Shown one piece after another: positions 1 through 9,285 of a DNA stretch of 64,000 nucleotides. A program made the position numbers and the translations under genes. Location of the stretch: assembly GCA_028288445.1 (NCBI GenBank), contig JAQBNT010000082.1, positions 20,180-84,179 on the forward strand, read 5' to 3'. A model generated the notes under the pieces. That model worked only from the letters and a program-made list of their open reading frames with translations. It was not told where the DNA came from and searched no databases. How positions within the stretch are numbered: the first letter of the stretch is position 1; each line of letters starts with the position of its first letter. The stretch is from Hymenobacter sp. (GTDB lineage Bacteria > Bacteroidota > Bacteroidia > Cytophagales > Hymenobacteraceae).

Positions 1-72
1 GGTTAAATAACCGCGTAGTCCGCCGCGCAACCGCTACTTTTAGCCTTCCAAACCTACCGAAGGCATCTGCCC

Positions 73-753
73 ATGGCTGAGAAATCCAGCATTTTTGATA
101 TGATAGGCCCCGTGATGATTGGGCCGAGCTCGTCGCACACGGCCGGGGTGGTGCGCATTGCGCGGGCCGCCATCCGCATTCTGGGGGCCGTGCCCACCGA
201 GGCGGTGGTCACGTTCTACAACTCGTTTGCCCGCACCTACGAGGGGCACGGCTCGGACCGCGCCATCGTGGCCGGCCTGCTGGGCTACGCACCCGACGAC
301 ACCCGCATCCGCACCGCGTTCGACCACGCCGAGGCGGCCGGCCTGGGCTATACCTTTCAGAGCGTGGGCAATGCCTCCACCATGCACCCCAACACCATCA
401 AGCTGAACCTGCTGGATGGGGCCACCGGCCGCCGCGTGGAAGTGGTGGGCCAGAGCCGGGGCGGCGGCGTGATTCGCATCGTGGAAGTGGACGGCTTCCC
501 GGCCGATTTTTCGGGCGCGCTGCACACGCTCATCATCGACGCCGACGACGTGCCCGGCTCCATCGCCTTCATCGCCTCGGTCATCGCCCACGACCAATGC
601 AACATTGCCACCATGATGGTGAGCCGCAAGGGTCGCAACGACGCCGCCCGGCAGTTTATCGAAATGGACAGCCCGATTAAAGAAATAACCCTGGCTTATC
701 TGCGTCAATTGAGCTGGGTACAGGGCATCACCTACATCCCGACGCTGGAATAA
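73..753 (+). CDS. sdaAB: L-serine dehydratase, iron-sulfur-dependent, beta subunit
   Basis: Translation MAEKSSIFDMIGPVMIGPSSSHTAGVVRIARAA matches the SDH beta-domain signature; uninterrupted ORF. Confidence 0.9.
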   Translation: MAEKSSIFDMIGPVMIGPSSSHTAGVVRIARAAIRILGAVPTEAVVTFYNSFARTYEGHGSDRAIVAGLLGYAPDDTRIRTAFDHAEAAGLGYTFQSVGNASTMHPNTIKLNLLDGATGRRVEVVGQSRGGGVIRIVEVDGFPADFSGALHTLIIDADDVPGSIAFIASVIAHDQCNIATMMVSRKGRNDAARQFIEMDSPIKEITLAYLRQLSWVQGITYIPTLE

Positions 754-827
754 GGTTTGGGCCGTGTAATAAAATGCCTGCCGAACCGATTATACTACCT
801 CCACCGAAGCACCAATTTTTCTGCGCA

Positions 828-2369
828 ATGAAACGAAGGAATACGTCATTTTTTCATCTAGCACGGCCCCGGCCGCTGGGGCTGGTGGTTGTCGGCGCGT
901 TGCTGGCCGCGGCCAGCGCCCACGCCCAGACCGCGCCGCCGGCCGCGCTGGGCCAGCCCGCCGCCGCCGCTCCCAGCGGCCCCTGGACGCTGCAGGCGGC
1001 CGTTGACTACGCCGTGACGCACAACTTGGGCGTGCGCCAAAGCGAGCTAACCGCCCAGCAACAGGACGCCGTGACGCGCCTGAACCGCGCCGCGCTGCTG
1101 CCCACGGCCGCCCTCAACGGCACCCAGAGCTTCAGCTTCGGAACCAACAAAGACCCCTTCACGAACCAGTTCCAAGCCGTGAACGTGCGGGCCAACAACT
1201 TTTCGGCGCAGGGGCAGGTCACGCTGTTTTCGGGCTTCCAACTGCGCAATACGATTAAGCAGGGCGTGCTCGATGCGCAGGCCTCGCGGGCCGACGTGGA
1301 GAAGGCGCGCAATGACTTGTCGCTGAACGTGGCCTCGTCGTTTCTGCAACTGCTGCTGGCGCAGGAGCTTATTCGGGCTTCGGAAGCGCGCATGAGCACG
1401 GTGCGCGACCAAGTGAGCCGTAGCGAAAAGCTGCTGAAAGCCGGAGCCGTGGCTGAAGGCAACGTGCTCGACAGCCGCGCCCAGCTGGCCGGCGAGGAGC
1501 GTACCCTCGTGACGGCCCAGAACCAGCTGGCCTTGGCCCAGCTGGCCCTGGTGCAGCAAATGAACCTCGACCCGGCCACCGCCCGCCGCTTCGAAGTAGT
1601 AGTGCCCACGCTGCCCGACCCCTCCACGCTCACCACCGCGTCCGGCGAGCTGGACCCGAACGCCACTTACGAAATAGCCCGCCAGAAGCTACCCGAAATC
1701 AAGGCGGCCGAGCTGCGCGTGCTCAGTTCGCAGCGTAACCTCGACATTGCCAAGGGCGGTTATTACCCGCGCCTGACGATGTCGGGGGGCGTGTCGACCG
1801 GCTTTTCGTCGGTGCGGAACCAGCAAGTGCTGCGCACCGACAAGTTTAACCTGACGCCCGTGTTTCAGACGGACCCGACCGCGCCGCTCGGGTACTCGCC
1901 CACCACGTACATCATTCCGCAGCCCGCGTTTGACGTGCTGCCTTACAAATTCCTGGACCAGCTGTCGGACAACCGGGGCGAATTTCTGCAATTCACGCTG
2001 CAGGTCCCCATTCTCAACGGCCTGCAAACGCGGGTGGGGGTGCAGCGGGCGCAAATCAACATCCAGCAAAGCGAGGTACGCGCCGAGCAGACGCGGCTGC
2101 AACTGCGCCAGTCCATCGAGCAGAGCTACGCCGATGCGCTGGCGGCGCAGCGCCGTTTCGCGGCCAGCTCGCGGCAGGTGGAGGCGCTGGCCCTGGCTTT
2201 CCGCAACGCCGAAATCCGTTTCAATAACGGCTTGCTGAACGGCACCGATTTCAACATCGCCCGCAACAACCTCACGGCCGCCGAATCGGACATGATTCAG
2301 GCCAAGTACGAATTCTTCTTCCGCCGCAAGGTGCTCGACTTTTACCAAGGCAAGCCGCTGGCACTTTAA
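828..2369 (+). CDS. TolC family outer membrane efflux protein
   Basis: ORF 774-2369, likely start MKRRNTSFF at 828; signal peptide; duplicated coiled-coil TolC-like repeats. Confidence 0.88.
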   Translation: MKRRNTSFFHLARPRPLGLVVVGALLAAASAHAQTAPPAALGQPAAAAPSGPWTLQAAVDYAVTHNLGVRQSELTAQQQDAVTRLNRAALLPTAALNGTQSFSFGTNKDPFTNQFQAVNVRANNFSAQGQVTLFSGFQLRNTIKQGVLDAQASRADVEKARNDLSLNVASSFLQLLLAQELIRASEARMSTVRDQVSRSEKLLKAGAVAEGNVLDSRAQLAGEERTLVTAQNQLALAQLALVQQMNLDPATARRFEVVVPTLPDPSTLTTASGELDPNATYEIARQKLPEIKAAELRVLSSQRNLDIAKGGYYPRLTMSGGVSTGFSSVRNQQVLRTDKFNLTPVFQTDPTAPLGYSPTTYIIPQPAFDVLPYKFLDQLSDNRGEFLQFTLQVPILNGLQTRVGVQRAQINIQQSEVRAEQTRLQLRQSIEQSYADALAAQRRFAASSRQVEALALAFRNAEIRFNNGLLNGTDFNIARNNLTAAESDMIQAKYEFFFRRKVLDFYQGKPLAL

Positions 2370-2458
2370 TCATTCAACACCTGATGTTTATCATTTAGCA
2401 GTTGCGCGATTTTTCGTGAATTGTTAAGTGCTGCTTGATAAATGTTAAATGAAACCTT

Positions 2459-3868
2459 ATGAAAAACAACCGTTTACTGTACATTCTGGTCGGGCTGGTG
2501 CTGGTGCTCATCGTGGGCTACACCGTGGCGAAAAAGAAAGGCTGGGTGGGCAAAATCCCCGGCGTGGAAGTGCTGGTGGCCAAGGCCGGCCCCACCAACA
2601 TTGTGGAGAAAGTGAGCGCCTCGGGCAAGGTACAGCCCGAAACCGAAGTGAAAATCTCGCCCGACGTGTCCGGCGAAATCACCGAGCTCTACGTGCAGGA
2701 AGGCGATTCCGTGCGCAAGGGGCAGCTTTTGCTCCGCATTCGGCCCGACAACTACCAGGCCCAGGTGGCCATGCAAAGCGCCCAGGTGGGCACCCAGCGT
2801 GCCAACGTGGGCCAGGCCCAGGCCCGCCTCCAGCAGCTCATGGCCTCGGCCAAGCAAACGGAGCTGACTTTCCGCCGCAACGCCTCGCTGTATAAGCAGA
2901 AGGTGATTTCGCAGGCCGACTACGAAGCCAGCCAGGCCGCCTATAACGCCTCGCAGGAAGAAATCAACAGCGCCAAGCAAACCATCCGCGCTTCGCAAAG
3001 CACCGTGAGCGCCGCCTCGGCCTCGCTGGAAGAAGCCCGCAAAAACCTCAACAAAACCACGATTTACGCCCCCGTGAGCGGCACCGTGAGCAAGCTCAAC
3101 GTGAAGAAGGGTGAGCGCGTGGTGGGTACCACCCAGATGGCCGGCACCGAAATCATGCGCATTGCCAACCTCAACAACATGGAGGTGCGCGTGAACGTGA
3201 ACGAGAACGACGTGAACAACGTGAGCATCGGCGACTCGGTGGAAGTGGAAGTGGATGCCTACAGCAACAAGGACGAGAAGTTCCGCGGCCTCGTAACCAA
3301 CATTGCCAACACGGCCAAGGATGCCCTCACGGCCGAAGCCGTGACCGAATTTGAGGTGCGCATCCGGCTGCTGCCCGAGAGCTACCAGCACCTGCTGCGC
3401 AACGTGCGTGGCCACATCGTGGTACCGTTCCGCCCGGGCATGACGGCCTCGGTGGACATCATCACCGACCGCAAGGGCGGCGTATTGAGCGTGCCGCTGG
3501 CCGCCGTGACCACCCGCTCGGACTCGGCCAAAACCGACGATGCCAAGAATGGCCCCCGCGTAGGCAGCAGCCGCGGCAACGGCACTGCCACCGCCGTGGA
3601 CCCCAACGCGGCCACGAAAAAAGCCGATATCCAGGAAGTGGTGTTCGTGATTAAGGACGGCAAAGCGGTGATGACGCCCGTGAAAACCGGCATCAGCGAC
3701 TTCCAGAATATTGAGATTCTGAGCGGCGTGCCGGCCGGGGCGCAGGTGGTGAGCGGGCCGTTCCGGGCCGTGGCCAAAACCCTGAAAGATGGCGCGGTGG
3801 TGGATATCAAGGACGAGAAATCACTCAATAAAGAAGCGTTGAAGGAAGGCCCCGACGAAGGCAAATAG
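2459..3868 (+). CDS. HlyD/MacA-like periplasmic adaptor subunit of an efflux transporter
   Basis: N-terminal TM segment, VSASGKVQPETEVKISPDVSGEI lipoyl-like half motifs, long coiled coil. Confidence 0.88.
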   Translation: MKNNRLLYILVGLVLVLIVGYTVAKKKGWVGKIPGVEVLVAKAGPTNIVEKVSASGKVQPETEVKISPDVSGEITELYVQEGDSVRKGQLLLRIRPDNYQAQVAMQSAQVGTQRANVGQAQARLQQLMASAKQTELTFRRNASLYKQKVISQADYEASQAAYNASQEEINSAKQTIRASQSTVSAASASLEEARKNLNKTTIYAPVSGTVSKLNVKKGERVVGTTQMAGTEIMRIANLNNMEVRVNVNENDVNNVSIGDSVEVEVDAYSNKDEKFRGLVTNIANTAKDALTAEAVTEFEVRIRLLPESYQHLLRNVRGHIVVPFRPGMTASVDIITDRKGGVLSVPLAAVTTRSDSAKTDDAKNGPRVGSSRGNGTATAVDPNAATKKADIQEVVFVIKDGKAVMTPVKTGISDFQNIEILSGVPAGAQVVSGPFRAVAKTLKDGAVVDIKDEKSLNKEALKEGPDEGK

Positions 3869-3894
3869 CTCACCGGCATCAACTGACGCATATT

Positions 3895-4001
3895 GAACGT
3901 CATGCTGAGCGGAGCCGAAGCATCTCGCTTGCCGTAGTAATCCCGTTGATTGGGGTTAGTATTGCGGTAGAGATGCTTCGACTTCGCTCAGCATGACGTT
4001 C
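3895..4001. repeat. Intergenic palindromic element (GAACGTCATGCTGAGC ... GCTCAGCATGACGTTC)
   Basis: 16-bp perfect terminal inverted repeats plus further pairing GAAGCATCTC/GAGATGCTTC inside; between HlyD and gpsA. Confidence 0.85.
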
Positions 4002-4051
4002 TTGTTTACAGTCTTCTTTCACTCAATTTCTACCAATAATTCCCACCCACT

Positions 4052-5041
4052 TTGGAAAAAATTGCCATGCTCGGCGGCGGCTCCTGGGCCACCGCACTCA
4101 CCAAAATCCTCAGCGAAAACGGCGCCCGCGTGGACTGGTGGCTGCGCTCGAAAGACGACGTGCAACACATGCTGCGCACCCGCCACAACCCGCGCTACCT
4201 CTCGGCCGTGCAGTTCGACCTGAACCGCGTGTACCCCACCACCGACCTGGAAGATGCCATTGAGGAAGCCGATTGGCTGGTACTGGCCGTGCCGGCCGCC
4301 TTCGTGCAGCCCGTGCTCGACAAGCTGGACCGCGACGCGCTAAAGCACAAAAACGTGATTTCGGCCATCAAGGGCATGATTCCGGGCAAAAACCAGCTCG
4401 TGACCGACTATGTGGCCGAGCGATTCCGGCTGCCGCGCACGCAGCTGGGCGTGATTGCCGGGCCGTGCCACGCCGAGGAAGTAGCCCTCGAAAAGCAGAG
4501 CTACCTTACCATCGGCTCGCCCGATGCGGGGCTGGCGCTGGCGTTCTGCGAGCTGCTGCGCAACCGCTTTGTGAGCGCGCACCCGGCTACCGACCTTGAT
4601 GGCATCGAATACTGCGCGGTGATGAAAAACATCATTGCCCTCACCGGCGGCATCGCCCACGGCCTGGGCTACGGCGACAACTTCCTGGCCGTGCTGGTGA
4701 GCAACGCGGTGCAGGAAATCCGCCGCTTTTTGCAGGCCATCAACCCGCAGCAGCGCGACCTGTCGGCCTCGGCCTACCTCGGCGATTTGCTGGTGACGGC
4801 CTACTCGCAGTTCTCGCGCAACCGCACGTTCGGCAGCATGGTGGGGCGCGGCTACTCGGTGAAATCGGCCCAGCTGGAAATGAACATGGTGGCCGAAGGC
4901 TACTACGCCGTGAAATCCATTCACGAGTTGAACAAGAAGCTCAAAGTGAGCATGCCGATAACGGAGGCCGCATATAATATCCTGTACGAGCGGATTTCGC
5001 CGGCTGTGGAGCTAGAGATTCTGAAGGAGAAGCTGCGGTAA
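4052..5041 (+). CDS. gpsA: NAD(P)H-dependent glycerol-3-phosphate dehydrogenase
   Basis: GGGSWATALTKIL nucleotide-binding motif, IKGMIPGKNQLVTDY, AGPCHAEEVA; TTG start likely. Confidence 0.93.
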   Translation: MEKIAMLGGGSWATALTKILSENGARVDWWLRSKDDVQHMLRTRHNPRYLSAVQFDLNRVYPTTDLEDAIEEADWLVLAVPAAFVQPVLDKLDRDALKHKNVISAIKGMIPGKNQLVTDYVAERFRLPRTQLGVIAGPCHAEEVALEKQSYLTIGSPDAGLALAFCELLRNRFVSAHPATDLDGIEYCAVMKNIIALTGGIAHGLGYGDNFLAVLVSNAVQEIRRFLQAINPQQRDLSASAYLGDLLVTAYSQFSRNRTFGSMVGRGYSVKSAQLEMNMVAEGYYAVKSIHELNKKLKVSMPITEAAYNILYERISPAVELEILKEKLR

Positions 5042-5081
5042 TTTCGAAGCCGGGTAAAGAAATTAGATAACCGAAACGTTT

Positions 5082-5492
5082 ATGGGAGCTTGGGGACACC
5101 AGAATTTTGAAAATGACTCGGCAATGGATTTTGTGGGCGACTTCATGGAATCACCTGCAATTGATACCATTCAGCAAGCACTATTGCTTGTGATTGAAGC
5201 TGGAGTGGAAGAGGAGTACATTGAAACTGACGATGCATCAGCCGCATTAGCAGCAGCAGAAATTGTTGCTACCGCAGCGGGCTCGGCTGCACAAGATGCT
5301 CCGGAGGAGTTGGATGCGGCAATCAAAAAAGCTGAGCTGATAGTTGATGAAAAAATACTGAAACAAGCACGAAAAGCTGTAAAACAGGTGTTGAAGAAAT
5401 CAAAACTACAAGAGTTGTGGGCGGAGGCTGGTGAAATGGATGAGTGGGAGCAAGTGCAGTTAGGGCTTTTGAAGCGACTGGGCCAAATATGA
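5082..5492 (+). CDS. DUF4259 domain-containing protein
   Basis: MGAWGHQNFENDSAMDFVGDF N-terminus is typical of DUF4259. Confidence 0.8.
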   Translation: MGAWGHQNFENDSAMDFVGDFMESPAIDTIQQALLLVIEAGVEEEYIETDDASAALAAAEIVATAAGSAAQDAPEELDAAIKKAELIVDEKILKQARKAVKQVLKKSKLQELWAEAGEMDEWEQVQLGLLKRLGQI

Positions 5493-6361
5493 AAGTAGTC
5501 GGTTTCACCTTCGTCCGCAATGCCATCAAGTACGACTACCCAGTCCTCGAAAGCATCAACTCCCTATTGCCGCTCTGTGATGAATTGGTTGTAGCCGTGG
5601 GTAACTCGGAAGATGATACGCTGGGTCTGATTCAAAGAATCAACTCCCCCAAAATCCGCATCATCGAAACCGTGTGGGACGACTCCCTGCGCGAGGGCGG
5701 CCGGGTGCTGGCTGTGGAAACTGACAAGGCTCTGGCCGCCGTGCCGACTGATGCCGACTGGGCCATCTATCTGCAAGCCGATGAGGTGCTACACGAGGCC
5801 GATTACGCGGCTATCCGGGCCGGAATGGAGCGCTGGAAGGATGATAAATCTGTACAAGGGCTGTTGCTCAATTACCGGCATTTCTACGGCTCTTACGATT
5901 ACGTGGGCGACTCTTACCGCTGGTATCGGCGTGAAATCCGCATCGTGCGGCCCGGTGTCGGGGTGGCTTCGTACCGCGATGCGCAGGGCTTCCGGCTGGC
6001 CGATAATAGCAAGCTGCGGGTGAAGCTACTCGATGCTACCGTGCACCATTACGGCTGGGTGAAAACGCCCGCCGCCATGCAGCGCAAGCAAGAAACCTTC
6101 AACAAGCTGTGGCATTCCGACGAGTGGGTGGCCCAGAATGTGGCCCCCGCCGAGGAATTCGACTACAGCCAAGTCGACTCGCTCCAGCGCTTTACCGGCA
6201 CGCACCCCCAGGTGATGCTGCCGCGAATCCGCGAGCAAAACTGGCGCTACGAGCACGACATGAGCCGCAACCAGCACCGGTTCAAGGATAAATTCAAGCG
6301 CTTCCTAGAGCAATTAACAGGCTACCGTATGGGCGAATACCGCAACTACAAGCTCGTCTAA
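5489..6361 (+). CDS. Glycosyltransferase family 2-like protein
   Basis: MKVVGFTFVRNAIKYDYPVLESINSLLPLCDELVVAVGNSEDDT; start overlaps the previous stop (ATGA). Confidence 0.82.
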   Translation: MKVVGFTFVRNAIKYDYPVLESINSLLPLCDELVVAVGNSEDDTLGLIQRINSPKIRIIETVWDDSLREGGRVLAVETDKALAAVPTDADWAIYLQADEVLHEADYAAIRAGMERWKDDKSVQGLLLNYRHFYGSYDYVGDSYRWYRREIRIVRPGVGVASYRDAQGFRLADNSKLRVKLLDATVHHYGWVKTPAAMQRKQETFNKLWHSDEWVAQNVAPAEEFDYSQVDSLQRFTGTHPQVMLPRIREQNWRYEHDMSRNQHRFKDKFKRFLEQLTGYRMGEYRNYKLV

Positions 6362-6365
6362 CCCC

Positions 6366-6797
6366 ATGATGAACTGGCTGCCGCTGGCGCTGCTCACGGC
6401 CCTGTGCCTAGCGCTCTATAACTTTTTCATCAAGCTGTCCGCCGACCATGTGTCGCCGGCTGTGGGCGCGGTGGTGCTGCAACTGGTGGCCGCCGCCCTC
6501 GGGGCCGCGTGGCTGGTGAAACTGAAGCTGCAAGGCCAGCCGCTGGTCGTATCGGGCAAGGGGCTGGTCTGGGCGGTGCTGGCCGGGCTGGGCGTGGGCC
6601 TGGCCGAAATCCTCACCTTCGTGGTGTTTCAGCGTGGGGTAAATTCTTCGGTGGGTACGCCCGTGATTGTGGGCGGCTCGGTGCTGCTCACGGCCGTACT
6701 GGGCCTGGTAGTGCTGCGCGAGGCGCTAACGCTACCCCAAGCCGGCGGCCTGCTGCTGATTGTGGCCGGCATTGCGCTGCTGGCCCGGGGGCACTAG
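6366..6797 (+). CDS. EamA/DMT family transporter (short)
   Basis: Four-TM hydrophobic protein MNWLPLALLTALCLALYNFFIKLSADHVSP. Confidence 0.8.
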   Translation: MMNWLPLALLTALCLALYNFFIKLSADHVSPAVGAVVLQLVAAALGAAWLVKLKLQGQPLVVSGKGLVWAVLAGLGVGLAEILTFVVFQRGVNSSVGTPVIVGGSVLLTAVLGLVVLREALTLPQAGGLLLIVAGIALLARGH

Positions 6798-6800
6798 TTG

Positions 6801-6864
6801 TCATTCCGACGCAGGAGGAATCTGGGTACACATATGTCCTCAGATTCCTCCTGCGTCGGAGTGA
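6801..6864. repeat. Intergenic palindrome TCATTCCGACGCAGGAGGAATCTG/CAGATTCCTCCTGCGTCGGAGTGA
   Basis: 24-bp arms with one mismatch (G-U compatible), between convergent genes. Confidence 0.85.
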
Positions 6865-6871
6865 AAACCGT

Positions 6872-8698
6872 TTATTCAACCAAATGCCAATAGGAGGGAA
6901 GTGCGCCTGCCGCGCTGGCCGAATCGGCCACGGCCGGGTTGAGCTGGTAGATATCAACCTGCTCGTTATGAAAAACGGGCGGGAGGGTAAACCCCGGCTG
7001 AAACCAGCCGTGTAGCTCGGGAAAAGCCAGCACGTAGGTATAGCTGATACCCGGCTGGGGAAAGTGGTCGATGGGCCAGCGCTGGCCGGGGCGCTCCGAA
7101 TGCAGGTACATCCGCACGAACAGGCTGTGGGTTGATTCGGGCATGAGCGTGGGCGCTTTGGGGTGCTGGTCGAGCCACTGGAAGGCTTGATACAGGGCTT
7201 CGTTGCGGCGGCGCGGGCGCTGGTTATCGCGCCACAGACTGTTTATCTCGTAGCTGAACCAAAGCAGGGCCGCCAGGCCCAGCGCCGGGCGCAGCCAGCG
7301 TTGCCAAGCTTTCGGAGCTGCTTGCAGGAGCCAGTCGACTACCAGGGCCAGCAGCAGGAAGAAGAAAAAGGCTTTGTACAGCACCGCCCGGCCAGGGGCG
7401 AATACCCGTTGGGCGGCCATCATGGCGTAAGGAAAGCCCATAAACCACAGCCCGGCCGGTACCAGCCGCAGCCATGGTTGCTGTTGCGCCGCCGGTCGCT
7501 GCGCCATTCGCCGCCAGAGCAGTAGTATCGCCGCCAATACGCCCAGAACCAGCAGCCCACCAACCTTGGCCTGCCCGGCCAGAAAGCCTTCCGTTTCCCA
7601 CAGGTATGCCGGCAGGCCGCGCCAGAATTGCGCGAATGGTTTCGGGGCCACAAAGCCGTTGCCGAAGAAAATAGCCGGGCCCGACACAAACAACAGCGGC
7701 GCATACAGCAGCAGGCTTCCGGCCACTACCACCGCCCCCGGCACCACTAGCCCGGCAAGAGGCGGCCAGTTGCGCTGCCGCAAATAGCCGAGCCCCAGCC
7801 ACGAAAAAGCCGACCCCAGCACCAGCGCAAACGTGGGCACCGTGTACATACCCAGCACGCCACCCACTAGCAACCCAGTCCAGGCGGCGCGGGGCTGGCG
7901 AGTGCCATTCGTCAGTGCCAGGGAGCCGAAGAAGGCCGCCACCGCCATCAGTGTCAGCAGCCAGTAGCCCCGGCCTACAGCCACATGATATAGACTAAGC
8001 TGCGCCAGGCTAAACAGCAGCGTACTCAGCCACGCCACCCGAAAGCTGGCCCGCGCCCACAACAAACCCAGAAATAGCAGCGCCGTGGCCATCGTGGCGG
8101 CCAGCACTACCGGCAGGCGCATGGTGAACCAAAACCCCGGATTTACATGGTAAAATACCCAACTGATGGAGTTGGACAGCACATGGTTGTTGGGCACCGG
8201 GTAGTAGGCCGATACCGCCAGCAGGCTTTTGCTGGCAAACATTTCGTACGACGGCACGTCATCGTAGCCCGGTGTCACGGCCGGCAGGCTGATAACAAAG
8301 CGGAAAACCGTGAGGGCCAGCAGGAGCAGGGCCGCACCACGCTGCTGCGCTACGGGCAAGGCCTTGAAAGTGCGGCGCAGACCCAGGAATGTTTCCCGCA
8401 CTTCGCGGCCCAATCGGAGGCATTCGACGCGGCCGCCGGGCATATTAATCAGCGTGCCCGCAGTCAAGCCAAACAGCACCGCTACGCCCGTCAGCAGTTG
8501 CCCGGCACGGGAGTATTCTTCGGCGGAAAACAGCCGGATGCGCCATTTATAGAACGGGAAAATGGCGTCCAGTTGCCGCGCCTCGGTCCAGGTGGAACTG
8601 TGCATTACCAGCGCCCCGTAGCCCGCGCACAAGGCCAATATTCCCACTGACACGATGCCGAAAAAGCGCGCTCCCGGCAGTTTCGTCACCGAACTCAT
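6872..8698 (-). CDS. Multi-pass membrane protein, putative GT-C-like glycosyltransferase
   Basis: Likely start MSSVTKLPGARFFGIV at 8698; many TM segments; ATGA overlap with upstream maf. Confidence 0.65.
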   Translation of the reverse strand: MSSVTKLPGARFFGIVSVGILALCAGYGALVMHSSTWTEARQLDAIFPFYKWRIRLFSAEEYSRAGQLLTGVAVLFGLTAGTLINMPGGRVECLRLGREVRETFLGLRRTFKALPVAQQRGAALLLLALTVFRFVISLPAVTPGYDDVPSYEMFASKSLLAVSAYYPVPNNHVLSNSISWVFYHVNPGFWFTMRLPVVLAATMATALLFLGLLWARASFRVAWLSTLLFSLAQLSLYHVAVGRGYWLLTLMAVAAFFGSLALTNGTRQPRAAWTGLLVGGVLGMYTVPTFALVLGSAFSWLGLGYLRQRNWPPLAGLVVPGAVVVAGSLLLYAPLLFVSGPAIFFGNGFVAPKPFAQFWRGLPAYLWETEGFLAGQAKVGGLLVLGVLAAILLLWRRMAQRPAAQQQPWLRLVPAGLWFMGFPYAMMAAQRVFAPGRAVLYKAFFFFLLLALVVDWLLQAAPKAWQRWLRPALGLAALLWFSYEINSLWRDNQRPRRRNEALYQAFQWLDQHPKAPTLMPESTHSLFVRMYLHSERPGQRWPIDHFPQPGISYTYVLAFPELHGWFQPGFTLPPVFHNEQVDIYQLNPAVADSASAAGALPSYWHLVE

Positions 8699-9285
8699 CG
8701 CGGCTGTGCGCTGCCGGGCAAAGCCCCCAGCGCTGCCAGCTCGGCCCAGACGCGGTGCGTGGGCAGGCCCATTACGTTGAAGTACGAGCCTTCGAGCCGG
8801 GTAATGGCGGCCATGCCCAGCCAGTCCTGTGCGCCGTAGGAGCCGGCCTTGTCGTAGGGCTGGCAGGTGTCGATGTAGTAGCCGATTTCGGCTGGGCTCA
8901 GCGGGCGGAAGTGCACAGTGGTCTGGTCCGAGAATACGACTTGGTGGCCGTCGCCGGCCAGCAGGCACACGCCCGTGAACACGTCGTGGGCGCGGCCCTG
9001 CAGGCGGGTGAGCATGGCGGTGGCTTCGGCGCGGTCGGCGGGTTTGTTGAGCACGTCGTTTTCGAGGCACACTATCGTGTCGGCGGTTATCACCAGCTCG
9101 TCGGGGGCCAGGTCGGGGGCGTAGGCGGCGGCTTTGTGGGCGGCGAGGTATTCGGCTACTTCGGCCCGGCGCAGGTGGGCGGGAAAGTCCTCATCGACTT
9201 CGCGCAGCCGGATTTCGTAGGGCAGGCCCATATCCGTCAGCAACTGCCGACGGCGGGGCGAGTTAGAGGCTAAAATAAGTTTCAC
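8695..9285 (-). CDS. maf: Maf family nucleotide pyrophosphatase
   Basis: MKLILASNSPRRRQLLTDMGLPYEI signature. Confidence 0.93.
   Translation of the reverse strand: MKLILASNSPRRRQLLTDMGLPYEIRLREVDEDFPAHLRRAEVAEYLAAHKAAAYAPDLAPDELVITADTIVCLENDVLNKPADRAEATAMLTRLQGRAHDVFTGVCLLAGDGHQVVFSDQTTVHFRPLSPAEIGYYIDTCQPYDKAGSYGAQDWLGMAAITRLEGSYFNVMGLPTHRVWAELAALGALPGSAQPR

Noticed and set aside
6872-9070. 732-aa protein as listed in the ORF track
   Set aside because: The first ~124 codons overlap maf antiparallel-free in the same strand but in another frame; maf is clear there and the MSSVTKLPG start at 8698 with ATGA overlap is more plausible.
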